The notes beneath the pieces were generated by a model, which was given only the letters and a program-made list of their open reading frames with translations, made no database searches and was not told the origin of the DNA. DNA of 58,854 bases from the NCBI GenBank assembly GCA_964537715.1, contig CAZIAH010000010.1, positions 1 through 58,854 on the forward strand, given 5' to 3'. The position numbers and the translations under genes are program-made. Below, piece by piece: positions 18,101-26,106 of this stretch. Positions within the stretch are counted from its first letter, which is position 1; each line of letters begins with the position of its first letter. This stretch comes from CAZTZL01 sp964537715 (GTDB lineage: Bacteria; Zhuqueibacterota; QNDG01; DSAB01).

Positions 18101-18364
18101 CGGTTCCCCTCCTGGGAAAAAAGCCGCAACTACTTCGCCCAGATCATCGGACAATGCATCGGCAAGGAGTTCCGATTTTTCGCGGTCGGGTAGGACCACA
18201 AGCAGGGAATAATTTTTCTCTTTATAAAAGGAAGATAGAAAGATGGATTTGAGTGAACCCGCAAGACCTTTCATGTGAATTTGTGGTGATGATAAGAGAT
18301 TGTTTTTTAAGGTCTTGTATGCTTTGGAGTTTCGAACAATATTTTCTATAATCTGTGTGGCCAT
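15119..18364 (-). CDS. mfd: Transcription-repair coupling factor Mfd
   Basis: A 1081-residue SF2 DNA translocase that removes RNA polymerase stalled at lesions and recruits UvrA. The N-terminal UvrB-like region is followed by the RNA-polymerase-interacting Tudor-like domain (GDFVVHIDYGIGVYQGLEKI, about residue 410). The helicase motor has Walker A GDVGFGKTEV (near 560), the DEEHRFGV box, and LSATPIPRTLHLSLSG. The TRG motif region is GQMHERELEKVM to SGLDMPNVNTLIVHRADRFGLAQLYQLRGRVGRS, and the C-terminal domain closes the protein. It heads the run that continues into three exported isomerases. ATG 18364 has no strong ribosome-binding site. Confidence 0.96.
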   Translation of the reverse strand: MATQIIENIVRNSKAYKTLKNNLLSSPQIHMKGLAGSLKSIFLSSFYKEKNYSLLVVLPDREKSELLADALSDDLGEVVAAFFPGGEPEIEEHVSLNPRKMGQQMQVLRGLFFDEIKIVCTTPDGLALRLPSPKYLRDRFVLLAPKKNHPLHTLIERLSDFGYVRESMVEKPGELSVRGGILDIFPFTGEMPHRIEFFGDEIESIREFDIQTQISTHPVRSLLIVPTSAVWLERTDSILSYLPDDAILFLEDPDLILAEIEKRNQQGDKSQFYSVEIEKIYLQQQILFHHTIYSKPDLLNFGGKGIRQLGRSPREIRKGLISLCSKRERVLLLCESKGQSERIRDVLDLIDHPLSHLEILERNLLEGFDLPSSGLTVYTERELFGRLSRRRKKERFREGVPIRELSEIKTGDFVVHIDYGIGVYQGLEKITVNEVSRECLSLLYKDGDKLYVPVDKIERVQKYAGKEGANPELSKLGTKRWEQIKKKTKQSIKNIAKDLIALYAERKNISGFSFSPDTVWQKELEATFAYEETPDQANAIIEVKQDLEKPVPMDRLVCGDVGFGKTEVVLRAAFKVINDGKQVAILVPTTILAQQHFRTFQERLNRFPVTVELLSRFRTKKEQESVVQNLKNGSVDIVIGTHRLLSKDVGFKDLGLLVIDEEHRFGVRHKEKLKSYRKNVDVLTLSATPIPRTLHLSLSGLRDMSLINTPPRDRLPIITEVSSFNEYVIVDAILKEIARGGQVFFVHNRVRSIHAMARMIKRLIPEAKVAVAHGQMHERELEKVMVDFINKKYDCLVSTMIIESGLDMPNVNTLIVHRADRFGLAQLYQLRGRVGRSEKRAYAFLLTPPFQNLTQEAIKRIRTIEEFTELGSGFQIAMRDMEIRGVGNMLGVEQSGYMDAVGFDLYNQLIQESIQEVQMENEPGSKKEELRTACVIDADVSAYFPENYVPDESMRVNLYRRLSMFQNFSEVDRFSEELRDRFGPLPEEVTQLLEINQIRMLGSQKGLNRIVLEEDALTFYFDESWVQQFQNTEQLSQKLHSITNGLSVPARFGQKRGLSLELFIPSNGRLVFIKKMLQSWD

Positions 18365-18432
18365 GATACATATTTAATAATTACAAATGCTTAGGTCGAT
18401 TTATTGTTTTAATATTCCGGTTGTATTATACA

Positions 18433-19119
18433 TTAGGGAACGACACTTTGTTCTTTTTTTACAATAACCATATAGCTCTTATCGAGCGGACAGAGCGATG
18501 GGAAAGGATTAAACTTTTTAATCTCGGGATCTTTTATTTTATATTCCTTCGCAATTCTTTTAAAGTGCTGCAATTCCTCGCTCAATTTCTTCCCTTTGAC
18601 AGTTGCCAGGATGCCCGTTTTTTGTTTGAGCAGACCGAAGCTCCATTTGACAAGCAGATCCAGGCTTGCTACAGATCGGCTGACAATAACATCAATCGGT
18701 TCGATTCTATTCCCAAGATTTTCAGCACGGTCATAAATGATTTCGATCTTTTTGAGAGAAAGCGCATCGACGACACTTTGCAGAAAACGGCCTTTTTTTT
18801 GGATGGATTCTACGAGATAGATTTTCAGATCGGGGCAGACGATTTTAATCGGTATTCCTGGAAGTCCCGCTCCCGAACCCAAATCCATCACGTGGGCACG
18901 TTCCGGAAAGTTAATTGCTCGAATAAAACCGATCGATTCCAGAAAATGGCGCGGGACAAGTCTTTCCTCATCCCCCTTTGAAATCAGATTGATTTTTTGG
19001 TTCCATTGAAAAAGCAGCTCCGCATAGATTTCAAATTGTCCGACCATCTGGCTAACACTTCTGGTGCCGAACTGCTGAAGCGCTTTTTCTAGCAGGTCAA
19101 TTTGTTTCACGTGGAACAT
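18433..19119 (-). CDS. rsmG: 16S rRNA (guanine527-N7)-methyltransferase RsmG
   Basis: A SAM-dependent enzyme that methylates G527 of 16S rRNA; 228 residues. The SAM-binding loop is VMDLGSGAGLPGIPIKI near residue 80, and SRSVASLDLLVKW is the usual downstream motif. The N-terminal MFHVKQ is common in RsmG proteins because the start codon overlaps a parS site, as here. The gene overlaps the end of mnmG by 23 bases. In many bacteria parA-parB follow rsmG; here mfd follows instead. Confidence 0.95.
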   Translation of the reverse strand: MFHVKQIDLLEKALQQFGTRSVSQMVGQFEIYAELLFQWNQKINLISKGDEERLVPRHFLESIGFIRAINFPERAHVMDLGSGAGLPGIPIKIVCPDLKIYLVESIQKKGRFLQSVVDALSLKKIEIIYDRAENLGNRIEPIDVIVSRSVASLDLLVKWSFGLLKQKTGILATVKGKKLSEELQHFKRIAKEYKIKDPEIKKFNPFPSLCPLDKSYMVIVKKEQSVVP

Positions 19120-21010
19120 GGCGAGATGATGACCGTTTTGTGATTAGAATGGTAAGTGCGGAAATATCCGACGGCGAAATCCCTGAGATGCGAGAGGCAT
19201 GGCCCAGAGAGACCGGTCGGATACGGCTGAGTTTTTCTCTGGCCTCTTTCGAAAGGCTCGATAGTTTTTCGTATTCGATGTCTTCGGGAATCCGTTTTTC
19301 CTCAAGCCGCCTGAATTGATTGACCTGCTCTCTCTGCCTCTGAAAGTATCCCTCATATTTTATTTCGATCTCGATTTGTTCAACGACTTCATCCTTCAGA
19401 TCGCCCAACGATAGCAAGAGATCCTTGATTTCCGGAATTTCCCGAAGATCACAGAGATGGATCTGGGGCCGCTTGAGCAGTTGATATATGCTTTGTCGCG
19501 CAGGGACGGGAGATGTTTTGCATTTTTTCAGAAGAGGATTCACCGCATCAATTTCAGGTTTGATCGTACGCACTTTTTTCATTGCATTCCGGATCAATTC
19601 TTCTTTTTCTTTCATTTTACGATGAACATCATCCGGGATAAGGCCGAACCGATATCCATATTCCATCAAACGGAGATCGGCATTGTCCTGTCTGAGAAGC
19701 AGGCGAAATTCAGCGCGAGAAGTAAACAGACGATAGGGTTCGTTGGTTCCCTTCGTGATCAGATCGTCGATCAACACACCGAGGTAACCTTCCGAGCGAT
19801 CCAAAACCAACTGTTCCTGCCGACGCAACTTCAGTACTGCATTGATTCCTGCAACGAGACCCTGCGCCGCCGCTTCTTCATAGCCGGAGGTTCCGTTGAT
19901 CTGTCCCGCAAAATAGAGTCCTTCCACCCGTTTGGTTTCCAGAGTCGGTTGAAGCTGGGTCGGCGGGAAAAAGTCATATTCAATCGCATATCCCAGCCTG
20001 GTGACGACGACATTTTCGAGTCCGGGGATGGTCCGAATCGCCTTCATCTGGATATCTTCCGGTAGGCTGGTCGCGAAGCCGTTTACATAGTACTCACACG
20101 TGCGCCGGCCTTCCGGCTCAAGAAAAATTTGGTGACGGTCTTTTTCCTTGAAACGAACGATTTTGTCTTCCACGGAAGGACAATACCGCGGTCCGATTCC
20201 GGATATTTTCCCGGTATACAGCGGAGATCGCTCCAGACCCGAAGCAAGGATTTGATGTGTCTCGGGATTGGTATAGGTGAGATATACCGGAAGCTGCCGG
20301 ATATCGATGCGTTTCGTTTGAAAAGAAAAAGGTCGAGGATTTTTATCTCCCTCCTGGATCTCCATTTCAGAAAAATCGATACTCCGGCCATCGACACGCG
20401 GCGGCGTGCCCGTTTTCAGACGGCCCGCTTCGAACCCCATCTGGACCAGGCTTTCGGTCAATCCCACAGCCGGAAATTCGCCCGCTCTTCCCGCCGGGGT
20501 ACTTTTCAGGCCGATGTGGGTCAACCCGTTGAGAAAAGTGCCACAAGTCAGAATGATTCTCTTCCCGTCAATTTTTCTTCCGGTTTCCGTGATCACACCA
20601 CCAATTTTATTTCCCTGAAGATAGACGGCCGTAACCATCCCCTGGAAAATTTCCAATCCCTCCTGATTTTCCAGCACCGCCCGCATCCGGATCGAATATT
20701 CCACCCGGTCCGCCTGCGCCCTCGGCGCCCAGACCGCCGGCCCTTTTGCCTTGTTCAACATTCGGAATTGAATCCCGGTATCGTCGATGGCCTTTGCCAT
20801 CTCTCCTCCCAGAGCGTCGATTTCGCGAACCAGATGGCCTTTGGCCGGTCCTCCGATGGCCGGATTGCACGACATCTGGGCGATGGTAGGAATATTCATG
20901 GTGATCAGAAGCGTTCGGGCTCCCATGCGAGCAGCCGCCAATGCGGCCTCACAGCCGGCGTGGCCTCCGCCAGCCACGATTACCTCGTATTTCGGGTTCG
21001 CTCTTCTCAA
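19097..21010 (-). CDS. mnmG: tRNA uridine-5-carboxymethylaminomethyl modification enzyme MnmG (GidA)
   Basis: An FAD- and methylene-tetrahydrofolate-dependent enzyme that, with MnmE, modifies the wobble uridine of several tRNAs; 637 residues, close to the usual 620-640. The FAD site VAGGGHAGCEAALAAARMG is at the N-terminus, MSCNPAIGGPAKGHLVREIDALGGEM follows, and the GidA signature GPRYCPSVEDKI is near residue 270. The C-terminal helical tRNA-binding domain is present. The start is the TTG at 21008-21010: a stop codon lies four codons upstream and no ATG or GTG precedes the FAD motif. A parS site lies just upstream (21076) and another at its 3' end. Confidence 0.95.
   Translation of the reverse strand: MRRANPKYEVIVAGGGHAGCEAALAAARMGARTLLITMNIPTIAQMSCNPAIGGPAKGHLVREIDALGGEMAKAIDDTGIQFRMLNKAKGPAVWAPRAQADRVEYSIRMRAVLENQEGLEIFQGMVTAVYLQGNKIGGVITETGRKIDGKRIILTCGTFLNGLTHIGLKSTPAGRAGEFPAVGLTESLVQMGFEAGRLKTGTPPRVDGRSIDFSEMEIQEGDKNPRPFSFQTKRIDIRQLPVYLTYTNPETHQILASGLERSPLYTGKISGIGPRYCPSVEDKIVRFKEKDRHQIFLEPEGRRTCEYYVNGFATSLPEDIQMKAIRTIPGLENVVVTRLGYAIEYDFFPPTQLQPTLETKRVEGLYFAGQINGTSGYEEAAAQGLVAGINAVLKLRRQEQLVLDRSEGYLGVLIDDLITKGTNEPYRLFTSRAEFRLLLRQDNADLRLMEYGYRFGLIPDDVHRKMKEKEELIRNAMKKVRTIKPEIDAVNPLLKKCKTSPVPARQSIYQLLKRPQIHLCDLREIPEIKDLLLSLGDLKDEVVEQIEIEIKYEGYFQRQREQVNQFRRLEEKRIPEDIEYEKLSSLSKEAREKLSRIRPVSLGHASRISGISPSDISALTILITKRSSSRHVPRETN
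19103..19118. promoter_or_regulatory. parS centromere site (mnmG/rsmG overlap)
   Basis: TGTTTCACGTGGAACA differs from the widely conserved ParB-binding parS palindrome (TGTTTCACGTGAAACA) by a single base. It lies inside the overlap of the mnmG end and rsmG start, coding in both frames. Confidence 0.92.
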
Positions 21011-21075
21011 ATCAAATTCACTTTACGCGGTCGGTCCCCTTTGTTTGTCTCAAGGAATGAGAGGAAAGACTTAAT

Positions 21076-21091
21076 TGTTTCACGTGGAACA
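21076..21091. promoter_or_regulatory. parS centromere site (mnmE-mnmG gap)
   Basis: TGTTTCACGTGGAACA, identical to the site at 19103 and 1,973 bases from it. It lies in the short gap between the mnmE stop and the mnmG start. Confidence 0.92.
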
Positions 21092-21092
21092 T

Positions 21093-22484
21093 TTATTTCC
21101 CGATACAGAATTCGGAAAAAATATGATTCAAAACATCCTCCGGTGTGGTTTGTCCTGTGATTTCTCCGATACTCTCCAGAGCGCCTCTCAGATCCAGAGC
21201 GATAAATTCCTGCGACATGTTTTTCCTCAGTGATTTCTCGGCTTGAGCAATGCTTTCATTTGCCCTGACCAGGCTGTTGCGATGGCGCAGGCTGGTCAAA
21301 ACCAGCTCCCCTTCTTTGGGTAATCCTTCGGACAATGCCTGGTCTTTCAAAATTTGTATGAGAGTATCGATACCTTCGCGATTCAATGCCGATACCCTGA
21401 CGAATCGAATTCCATTCAAATGTTCGCGCAATCTATCTTCTTCTATTTGGGATTTTAGATCGGTTTTATTGATCACTGTGATGACCTCTTTTTTCACTCG
21501 CCTGACCAGCCGAATAACGGATTCATCATCCGCATGAATCGGCTGGCTGTTGTCAAAAACGAGAAGAACCAGATCCGAGGATTGCAACGCTTTTTCCGAT
21601 CTCAGGATCCCTTCTTTTTCTATCGGATCACTCACGTTCTTCCTGTCCCGAATTCCGGCGGTGTCCGTAACCGCAAACAGGATGCCTTCAATATCCAGAA
21701 TATCTTCGATTAAATCCCGTGTGGTCCCGGGAATTTCGGTCACAATCGCCCGCTCTTTCTCGAGGAGCACATTCAAGATGCTCGATTTACCCACGTTCGG
21801 GCGTCCCAAAATGACCATTCGGATGCCTTCACGACAGACCCTGCCCCGTTCATATGTGCGAATTAGTTTATCGATCTCCGTTTTGATTGCAAGGATTTTT
21901 TCTTGGATCTCATTTCTGTTTGCAAATTGAACATCTTCTTCCCCGAAATCGAGTTCGATCTCCAAAAGAGAAACGATTCGGATCAAGTCCTCCCGAATTT
22001 TATTCAACTTCTCCGAGAGCTTTCCTTCCAACTGGTAGACCGCCACCCTTCTTGAGGCCTCGGTTTGCGATTGGATCAGATCTGCAACCGCCTCTGCCTG
22101 GGACAAATCGATTTTCCCGTTCATGAAAGCCCGCTGTGTGAATTCCCCCGGCTCTGCGGGACGAGCTCCCTGAGCGATAATCATCTTTAGAATGCACCGG
22201 CTGACGAAAATACCACCGTGACAGCTGATTTCCACCACGTCTTCTCCGGTATAAGAATCAGGCGCTTGGAATAGGGTCATCACGACTTCATCGATGGATT
22301 CTTTTCCTTCCTTGATCCACCCGTGATAAGTCCGATGGTTTTTAAAGCATGTCTGTTTCCCTGTGCTCTGAAAAATTTTTCCGGCGATTCTAACCGCATC
22401 AGGACCACTGATCCTCAATACGGCCAATCCTCCTTTGCCTGTGGGTGTCGAAATTGCGGCGATAGTGTCTTCCGAATGGACCAT
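21093..22484 (-). CDS. mnmE: tRNA modification GTPase MnmE (TrmE)
   Basis: A GTPase partner of MnmG in wobble-uridine modification; 463 residues, close to the family norm. The N-terminal folate-binding domain begins DTIAAISTPTGKGGLAVLRISG. The G domain lies within a helical domain: GRPNVGKSSILN (G1), PGTTRD (G2), DTAGIRD (G3) and NKTDL (G4). The C-terminus ends in the hallmark FCIGK, whose Cys is functionally important. ATG 22484 was chosen over an upstream in-frame start at 22550 because family homology begins right after it. Confidence 0.95.
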   Translation of the reverse strand: MVHSEDTIAAISTPTGKGGLAVLRISGPDAVRIAGKIFQSTGKQTCFKNHRTYHGWIKEGKESIDEVVMTLFQAPDSYTGEDVVEISCHGGIFVSRCILKMIIAQGARPAEPGEFTQRAFMNGKIDLSQAEAVADLIQSQTEASRRVAVYQLEGKLSEKLNKIREDLIRIVSLLEIELDFGEEDVQFANRNEIQEKILAIKTEIDKLIRTYERGRVCREGIRMVILGRPNVGKSSILNVLLEKERAIVTEIPGTTRDLIEDILDIEGILFAVTDTAGIRDRKNVSDPIEKEGILRSEKALQSSDLVLLVFDNSQPIHADDESVIRLVRRVKKEVITVINKTDLKSQIEEDRLREHLNGIRFVRVSALNREGIDTLIQILKDQALSEGLPKEGELVLTSLRHRNSLVRANESIAQAEKSLRKNMSQEFIALDLRGALESIGEITGQTTPEDVLNHIFSEFCIGK

Positions 22485-22571
22485 TTCTTTTTTACAGAAT
22501 GAAAGAACCCCATCACAGAATCCAAAATGACGGGGCCCTCCTATCTCCAATGTTTCTATGGAAAAACGAAC

Positions 22572-24230
22572 TTATTTGTGCTTTTTTATAAGAACTTCCT
22601 GCGCAATGGTCAAAAGATTGAACATCAAATAGTATAAATTCAGTCCTGCTGACAAACGAAAGAAAATAAATGTTAAAAAGATCGGCATGATGTAGGCCAT
22701 TGCCTTTTGCTGGGGATTCTGGGTTGATGACAGCTTTTGCTGTACGATCATAGAGGCCCCCATCAGAATGGGAAGGAGATTGAATCCTCCCGGAAGAATT
22801 GCGTCCGGAGAAGAGAGATCTTTAATTAACAAAAATTCCGCCTGTCTCAGCATGATTGTCGTTCGGAAAAGATTGAACAGTGCAAACAACACAGGCATTT
22901 GTAGAAGCATGGGCAGACATCCTCCCAGAGGATTGACTCCCTGCTGTTTATACAGCTTCATCGTTTCCTGGTTGAGTCGCTGTGGTTCGTTCTTATACTT
23001 CTCCTTCAAGGCTTCCATTTTAGGCTGAAGCTCCTGCATCTTTTTCATGGATTGATAACTTTTCCGCGTCAAGGGATATAAAACCGCCTTTATCAGTATT
23101 GAAAAGATAATAATCGCCCATCCGTAGTTACCGAGCAGTCGAAACAGAAATTGTAAGGTATGAAAGAAGAGGATGCTGAATGGCCGGATGAGAGCCATAC
23201 CGAAATTCATCATTTTCTCAAGCTGAACCCCATATTGTTTCATTTCAATGTAATCCATGGGGCCAAGGTAAATTTTAAAATGGTGAACGCTTTCCATGCT
23301 TGTGGACGGGGGCATAAAAAGATCCAGAATAAAATATTTCCATTTGCTGTCTTCGATACTTTCCCCTGCCAATTCAGCAGCCTTGCCCAACTCTTGCTGT
23401 GGTATCAAGGCCATGAGAAAATATTTGGTTCGAACCGCAACCCAGTTAGTCGTTCCCTCTCTGATACCCGTATCTTTTTCTTTTGTCTTGAGCATCTCTC
23501 CCCCTTGGAGCGCATAGGCTTCATAATAGGGAAGATCGTCGTTCAACTGTTTTTCCGTCGGAGAAAGCCCGGACGTCCAATGTATTTGATAGCCTTCGCT
23601 TAAATCGCTATAATTGGTCAGGTCCAATCGAATTTCAAGATCGACATCGTAACTGTTTTCTGTAATGGAATATGTTTTCTCTATCCTTCCGCCATTGTTC
23701 AACACATGAAAAAAATGGTATGCTTTTAATGATCCTGTTGTATCGATTTCGTGTTGAAAAACGATTTCATCGAGATCGATTCCCCTTGCTTTCAACGGAT
23801 CAAGAGTGATACCCAGATTCCCCTGAACTCCTTGAGGAATCAACTCCACCCAAGTTTTTTTCTGATCCTTGCCGTCTTCCGCTGTAAAATATTTTTTCAA
23901 CTTCCAGCCGACAATGGTTCCTCCACCCAGTGTCGAAAGCTCTCCCCTGAATAAATTGTTCTGAATGATAATGGTATCAGACTCAATAGTCTGTCTCTTT
24001 TTCTCTGGATTTAGTTTTTGAACCGGCCTGATTCTTTTCGTTCTTTCAGACATCTGAATTGCCGAATTGGTTTCCGGTTTTTGAACCGATTGATCGGAAG
24101 AGGGTGCTTCATCCGTCTGTTTCTCTATTTTTTGAGACTCGGGAACACCGATGATTTTTGTCTGAAAAACCGGCCAGAGTAGAAGAATCAAACCGATTAG
24201 TACAAATGCGATAATCGTATTTTTATCCAT
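22572..24230 (-). CDS. yidC: Membrane protein insertase YidC
   Basis: Inserts and folds inner-membrane proteins, alone or with SecYEG; 552 residues. It has one N-terminal membrane segment (IIAFVLIGLILLLWPVF), a large periplasmic domain (~60-340) of the Gram-negative type, and a C-terminal conserved core of membrane helices. The core begins at YGWAIIIFSILIKAVLYPLTRKSYQSMKKMQELQPKM and includes the cytoplasmic hairpin and the conserved GVNPLGGCLPMLLQMPVLFALF. A short basic tail (LIKKHK) ends the protein. It sits between yidD/rnpA and mnmE in the standard origin-region order. Confidence 0.96.
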   Translation of the reverse strand: MDKNTIIAFVLIGLILLLWPVFQTKIIGVPESQKIEKQTDEAPSSDQSVQKPETNSAIQMSERTKRIRPVQKLNPEKKRQTIESDTIIIQNNLFRGELSTLGGGTIVGWKLKKYFTAEDGKDQKKTWVELIPQGVQGNLGITLDPLKARGIDLDEIVFQHEIDTTGSLKAYHFFHVLNNGGRIEKTYSITENSYDVDLEIRLDLTNYSDLSEGYQIHWTSGLSPTEKQLNDDLPYYEAYALQGGEMLKTKEKDTGIREGTTNWVAVRTKYFLMALIPQQELGKAAELAGESIEDSKWKYFILDLFMPPSTSMESVHHFKIYLGPMDYIEMKQYGVQLEKMMNFGMALIRPFSILFFHTLQFLFRLLGNYGWAIIIFSILIKAVLYPLTRKSYQSMKKMQELQPKMEALKEKYKNEPQRLNQETMKLYKQQGVNPLGGCLPMLLQMPVLFALFNLFRTTIMLRQAEFLLIKDLSSPDAILPGGFNLLPILMGASMIVQQKLSSTQNPQQKAMAYIMPIFLTFIFFRLSAGLNLYYLMFNLLTIAQEVLIKKHK

Positions 24231-24255
24231 GTTTAATTACCTAATTATTTAGAAT

Positions 24256-24486
24256 TTACGGTATGGGATCGTAGCCGCCGGCATGAAAGGGATGACAGCG
24301 AAGAAGCCGTTTGATTCCCTTGTATCCGCCAGACATAATACCATATTTATCAATGGCTTGCGCCATATATTCCGAGCAAGACGGAACATATCGACAAGTC
24401 GGGGGAAAAAAGGGTGAAACCGCTTTCTGGTAAATGTGAATGCAAAATAAAACCGTTTGCTTAATCATTTCGTTTAATTTCTTCAT
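24256..24486 (-). CDS. yidD: Membrane protein insertion efficiency factor YidD
   Basis: A 76-residue protein of the YidD (UPF0161) family that helps insertion with YidC. The family pattern is complete: IHIYQKAVSPFFPPTCRYVPSCSEYMAQAI, then GGYKGIKRLLRCHPFHAGGYDPIP. The marked start overlaps the rnpA end by 26 bases; an internal ATG at 24468 would shorten the overlap to 8 bases and is equally plausible. Located between rnpA and yidC as usual. Confidence 0.93.
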   Translation of the reverse strand: MKKLNEMIKQTVLFCIHIYQKAVSPFFPPTCRYVPSCSEYMAQAIDKYGIMSGGYKGIKRLLRCHPFHAGGYDPIP

Positions 24487-24808
24487 TTAAAAAAGAGTCA
24501 AAATCCTGTTCCAGATTTGAAATTTTATAATGTACGACATTCGGATCTGCCATGATAATAATTTTATATTTTCCGATTTTATATCGTCGTTTTCTATAGA
24601 TTTCTCTCAACAGCCGCTTGATGCGATTCCTTTTTACTGCATTCCCGTGACGCCTTGAAACGGCAAACCCGACCTGTCTTCTATCGGCTTCTTCAAAAAA
24701 GATTCGAATATATTTTCCCTTCCATCTTTTTCCATTTTTAATGATCCGGGAAAATTCGCCCGATCTTTTGATAATTTCTTCTCTGGGAAGTCTTTCATCA
24801 GATTCCAA
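24461..24808 (-). CDS. rnpA: Ribonuclease P protein component
   Basis: The protein subunit of RNase P, which trims the 5' leader of tRNA precursors; 115 residues, basic. The signature AVSRRHGNAVKRNRIKRLLREIYR is present and FSRIIKNGKRWKGKYI is the usual N-terminal part. The start is TTG 24808. It lies one codon (AAA) after the rpmH TAA stop and in the same frame, and no ATG or GTG is available before the conserved region. Tight coupling to rpmH is expected. Confidence 0.92.
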   Translation of the reverse strand: MESDERLPREEIIKRSGEFSRIIKNGKRWKGKYIRIFFEEADRRQVGFAVSRRHGNAVKRNRIKRLLREIYRKRRYKIGKYKIIIMADPNVVHYKISNLEQDFDSFLNEEIKRND

Positions 24809-24811
24809 TTT

Positions 24812-24955
24812 TTACTCATCGCTTACGGTCAAACGTTTTCTACCCTTGGCGCGCCTTCTTTTCAATATCAATCTGCCCGATTTAGATGACATTCTTTCTC
24901 GAAAACCGTGCTTGTTCTTTCTTTTTCTGTTACTGGGTTGATAGGTTCGTTTCAT
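24812..24955 (-). CDS. rpmH: 50S ribosomal protein L34
   Basis: A 47-residue, very basic ribosomal protein. It begins MKRTYQPSNRKRKNKHGF and continues RERMSSKSGRLILKRRRAKG, the complete L34 pattern, ending KRLTVSDE. GGAGG precedes ATG 24955 by about nine bases. It is the first gene of the rpmH-rnpA-yidD-yidC run and has its own good promoter at 24997-25025. Confidence 0.96.
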   Translation of the reverse strand: MKRTYQPSNRKRKNKHGFRERMSSKSGRLILKRRRAKGRKRLTVSDE

Positions 24956-24996
24956 GAATGACAGCCTCCGTTAATTCCGAAATTTTAAAGAACAAG

Positions 24997-25025
24997 AATA
25001 TACGGCTTTTTAAAAAAAAATTCAA
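24997..25025 (-). promoter_or_regulatory. Sigma-70 promoter of the rpmH operon
   Basis: On the minus strand, TTGAAT (25020-25025) and TATATT (24997-25002) are 17 bases apart, with an A/T-rich spacer. It is about 40 bases before the rpmH start and adjoins the lptG stop. Confidence 0.65.
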
Positions 25026-25026
25026 G

Positions 25027-26106
25027 TTATTTTCTTGTTTTGAACAAATTTATCATACTTCCTATACACACAATACCATTCCCCAAACAGGCACCTAAAA
25101 GCGGAGGCAACTGTCCGTTCTGCCCCATCACCTGTCCCATTTTTATCAAACCGAAATAAAAAAAGCAAATCGCGAGACTGATTCCGAATCCTATGGTCAA
25201 ACTTTTTTTCCGGCGATTATAAACCAAAGGGACACTAAGCAGAATGATAAAAAAATTGGTCAGCGGAAACGCTATTCTTAAATAAAAATCTGTCATCCAT
25301 CGCTGATCGTTTCCGCCAAGCAAGCGAATTTTTCTGATAAACCGATAGAGTTCGACCACATCCATTTCATCGGGCTTGATCTGAGCCAACAGAAGTTCGT
25401 TCGGCGTAAACGAAAAGTGAAAAACCACCGGCTGTGTAATTGGAAATGCCTTTTCCTCATCTCCCTCAAACGATCTTTGGTATCCTTTATCGATTTTCCA
25501 GACACCATTCTCCCAGCGCATCAGAGACGCATCAATGCGAGAGATCAAACGATGATCGCGGAATGTCTCGATTTTAACGCGGTGGGCTTCGAAGCGTTCT
25601 CCGTCATAATATTCGATGGTGATGACTCGGTCCGGCGGTTCCTGAATTTCCAAATTCTTCAAATGTTTCGCACGTTTATTCGCAACATTTTCTATGTAGG
25701 TCCTCCATATTGTTTCTTTTTTCTGATTGGTTTTCGTGACAATGCCTTCACTTAGAATAAAAGCGGACACGCTCAACCCCAGACCGATCATCAGCAGCGT
25801 AATTAGCAACTGATAAATACTGAAACCAAGTGCTTTCATGGCAACGATTTCATTGTTTTTGGCCAGCGTTCCAATCGAAAAAACAGTGGCCAGAAGTGTT
25901 GCCACCGGAAGTGTCAACACGACAACATACGGAATATAATAAAGATAATAGAGCGCTGTGATTCCTCCGGGGACTTTTTTGTCGATAAACCGGTCCAGAT
26001 TTTCGATCATGTCGATCGATAAAAAGAGAATGATTACACCCAAAATACAAAAAACAAATATAGAGACAAACCGGACCTGAATATATTTTGGGAGGATACC
26101 TTTCAA
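25027..26106 (-). CDS. lptG: LPS export ABC transporter permease LptG
   Basis: One of two membrane permeases that, with LptB, pull lipopolysaccharide out of the inner membrane toward LptC/LptA. It has 359 residues with three N-terminal membrane helices (VSIFVFCILGVIILFLSID; YIPYVVVLTLPVATLLATVFSIG; LLITLLMIGLGLSVSAFIL), a periplasmic jellyroll domain (~130-255) and three C-terminal helices. The motif NNEIVAMKALGFS is the coupling region for LptB. I place the start at TTG 26106: AGGAGG lies just upstream and the TTG overlaps the lptF stop as TTGA. A longer in-frame start at 26157 would overlap lptF by 55 bases with no benefit. Confidence 0.88.
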   Translation of the reverse strand: MKGILPKYIQVRFVSIFVFCILGVIILFLSIDMIENLDRFIDKKVPGGITALYYLYYIPYVVVLTLPVATLLATVFSIGTLAKNNEIVAMKALGFSIYQLLITLLMIGLGLSVSAFILSEGIVTKTNQKKETIWRTYIENVANKRAKHLKNLEIQEPPDRVITIEYYDGERFEAHRVKIETFRDHRLISRIDASLMRWENGVWKIDKGYQRSFEGDEEKAFPITQPVVFHFSFTPNELLLAQIKPDEMDVVELYRFIRKIRLLGGNDQRWMTDFYLRIAFPLTNFFIILLSVPLVYNRRKKSLTIGFGISLAICFFYFGLIKMGQVMGQNGQLPPLLGACLGNGIVCIGSMINLFKTRK

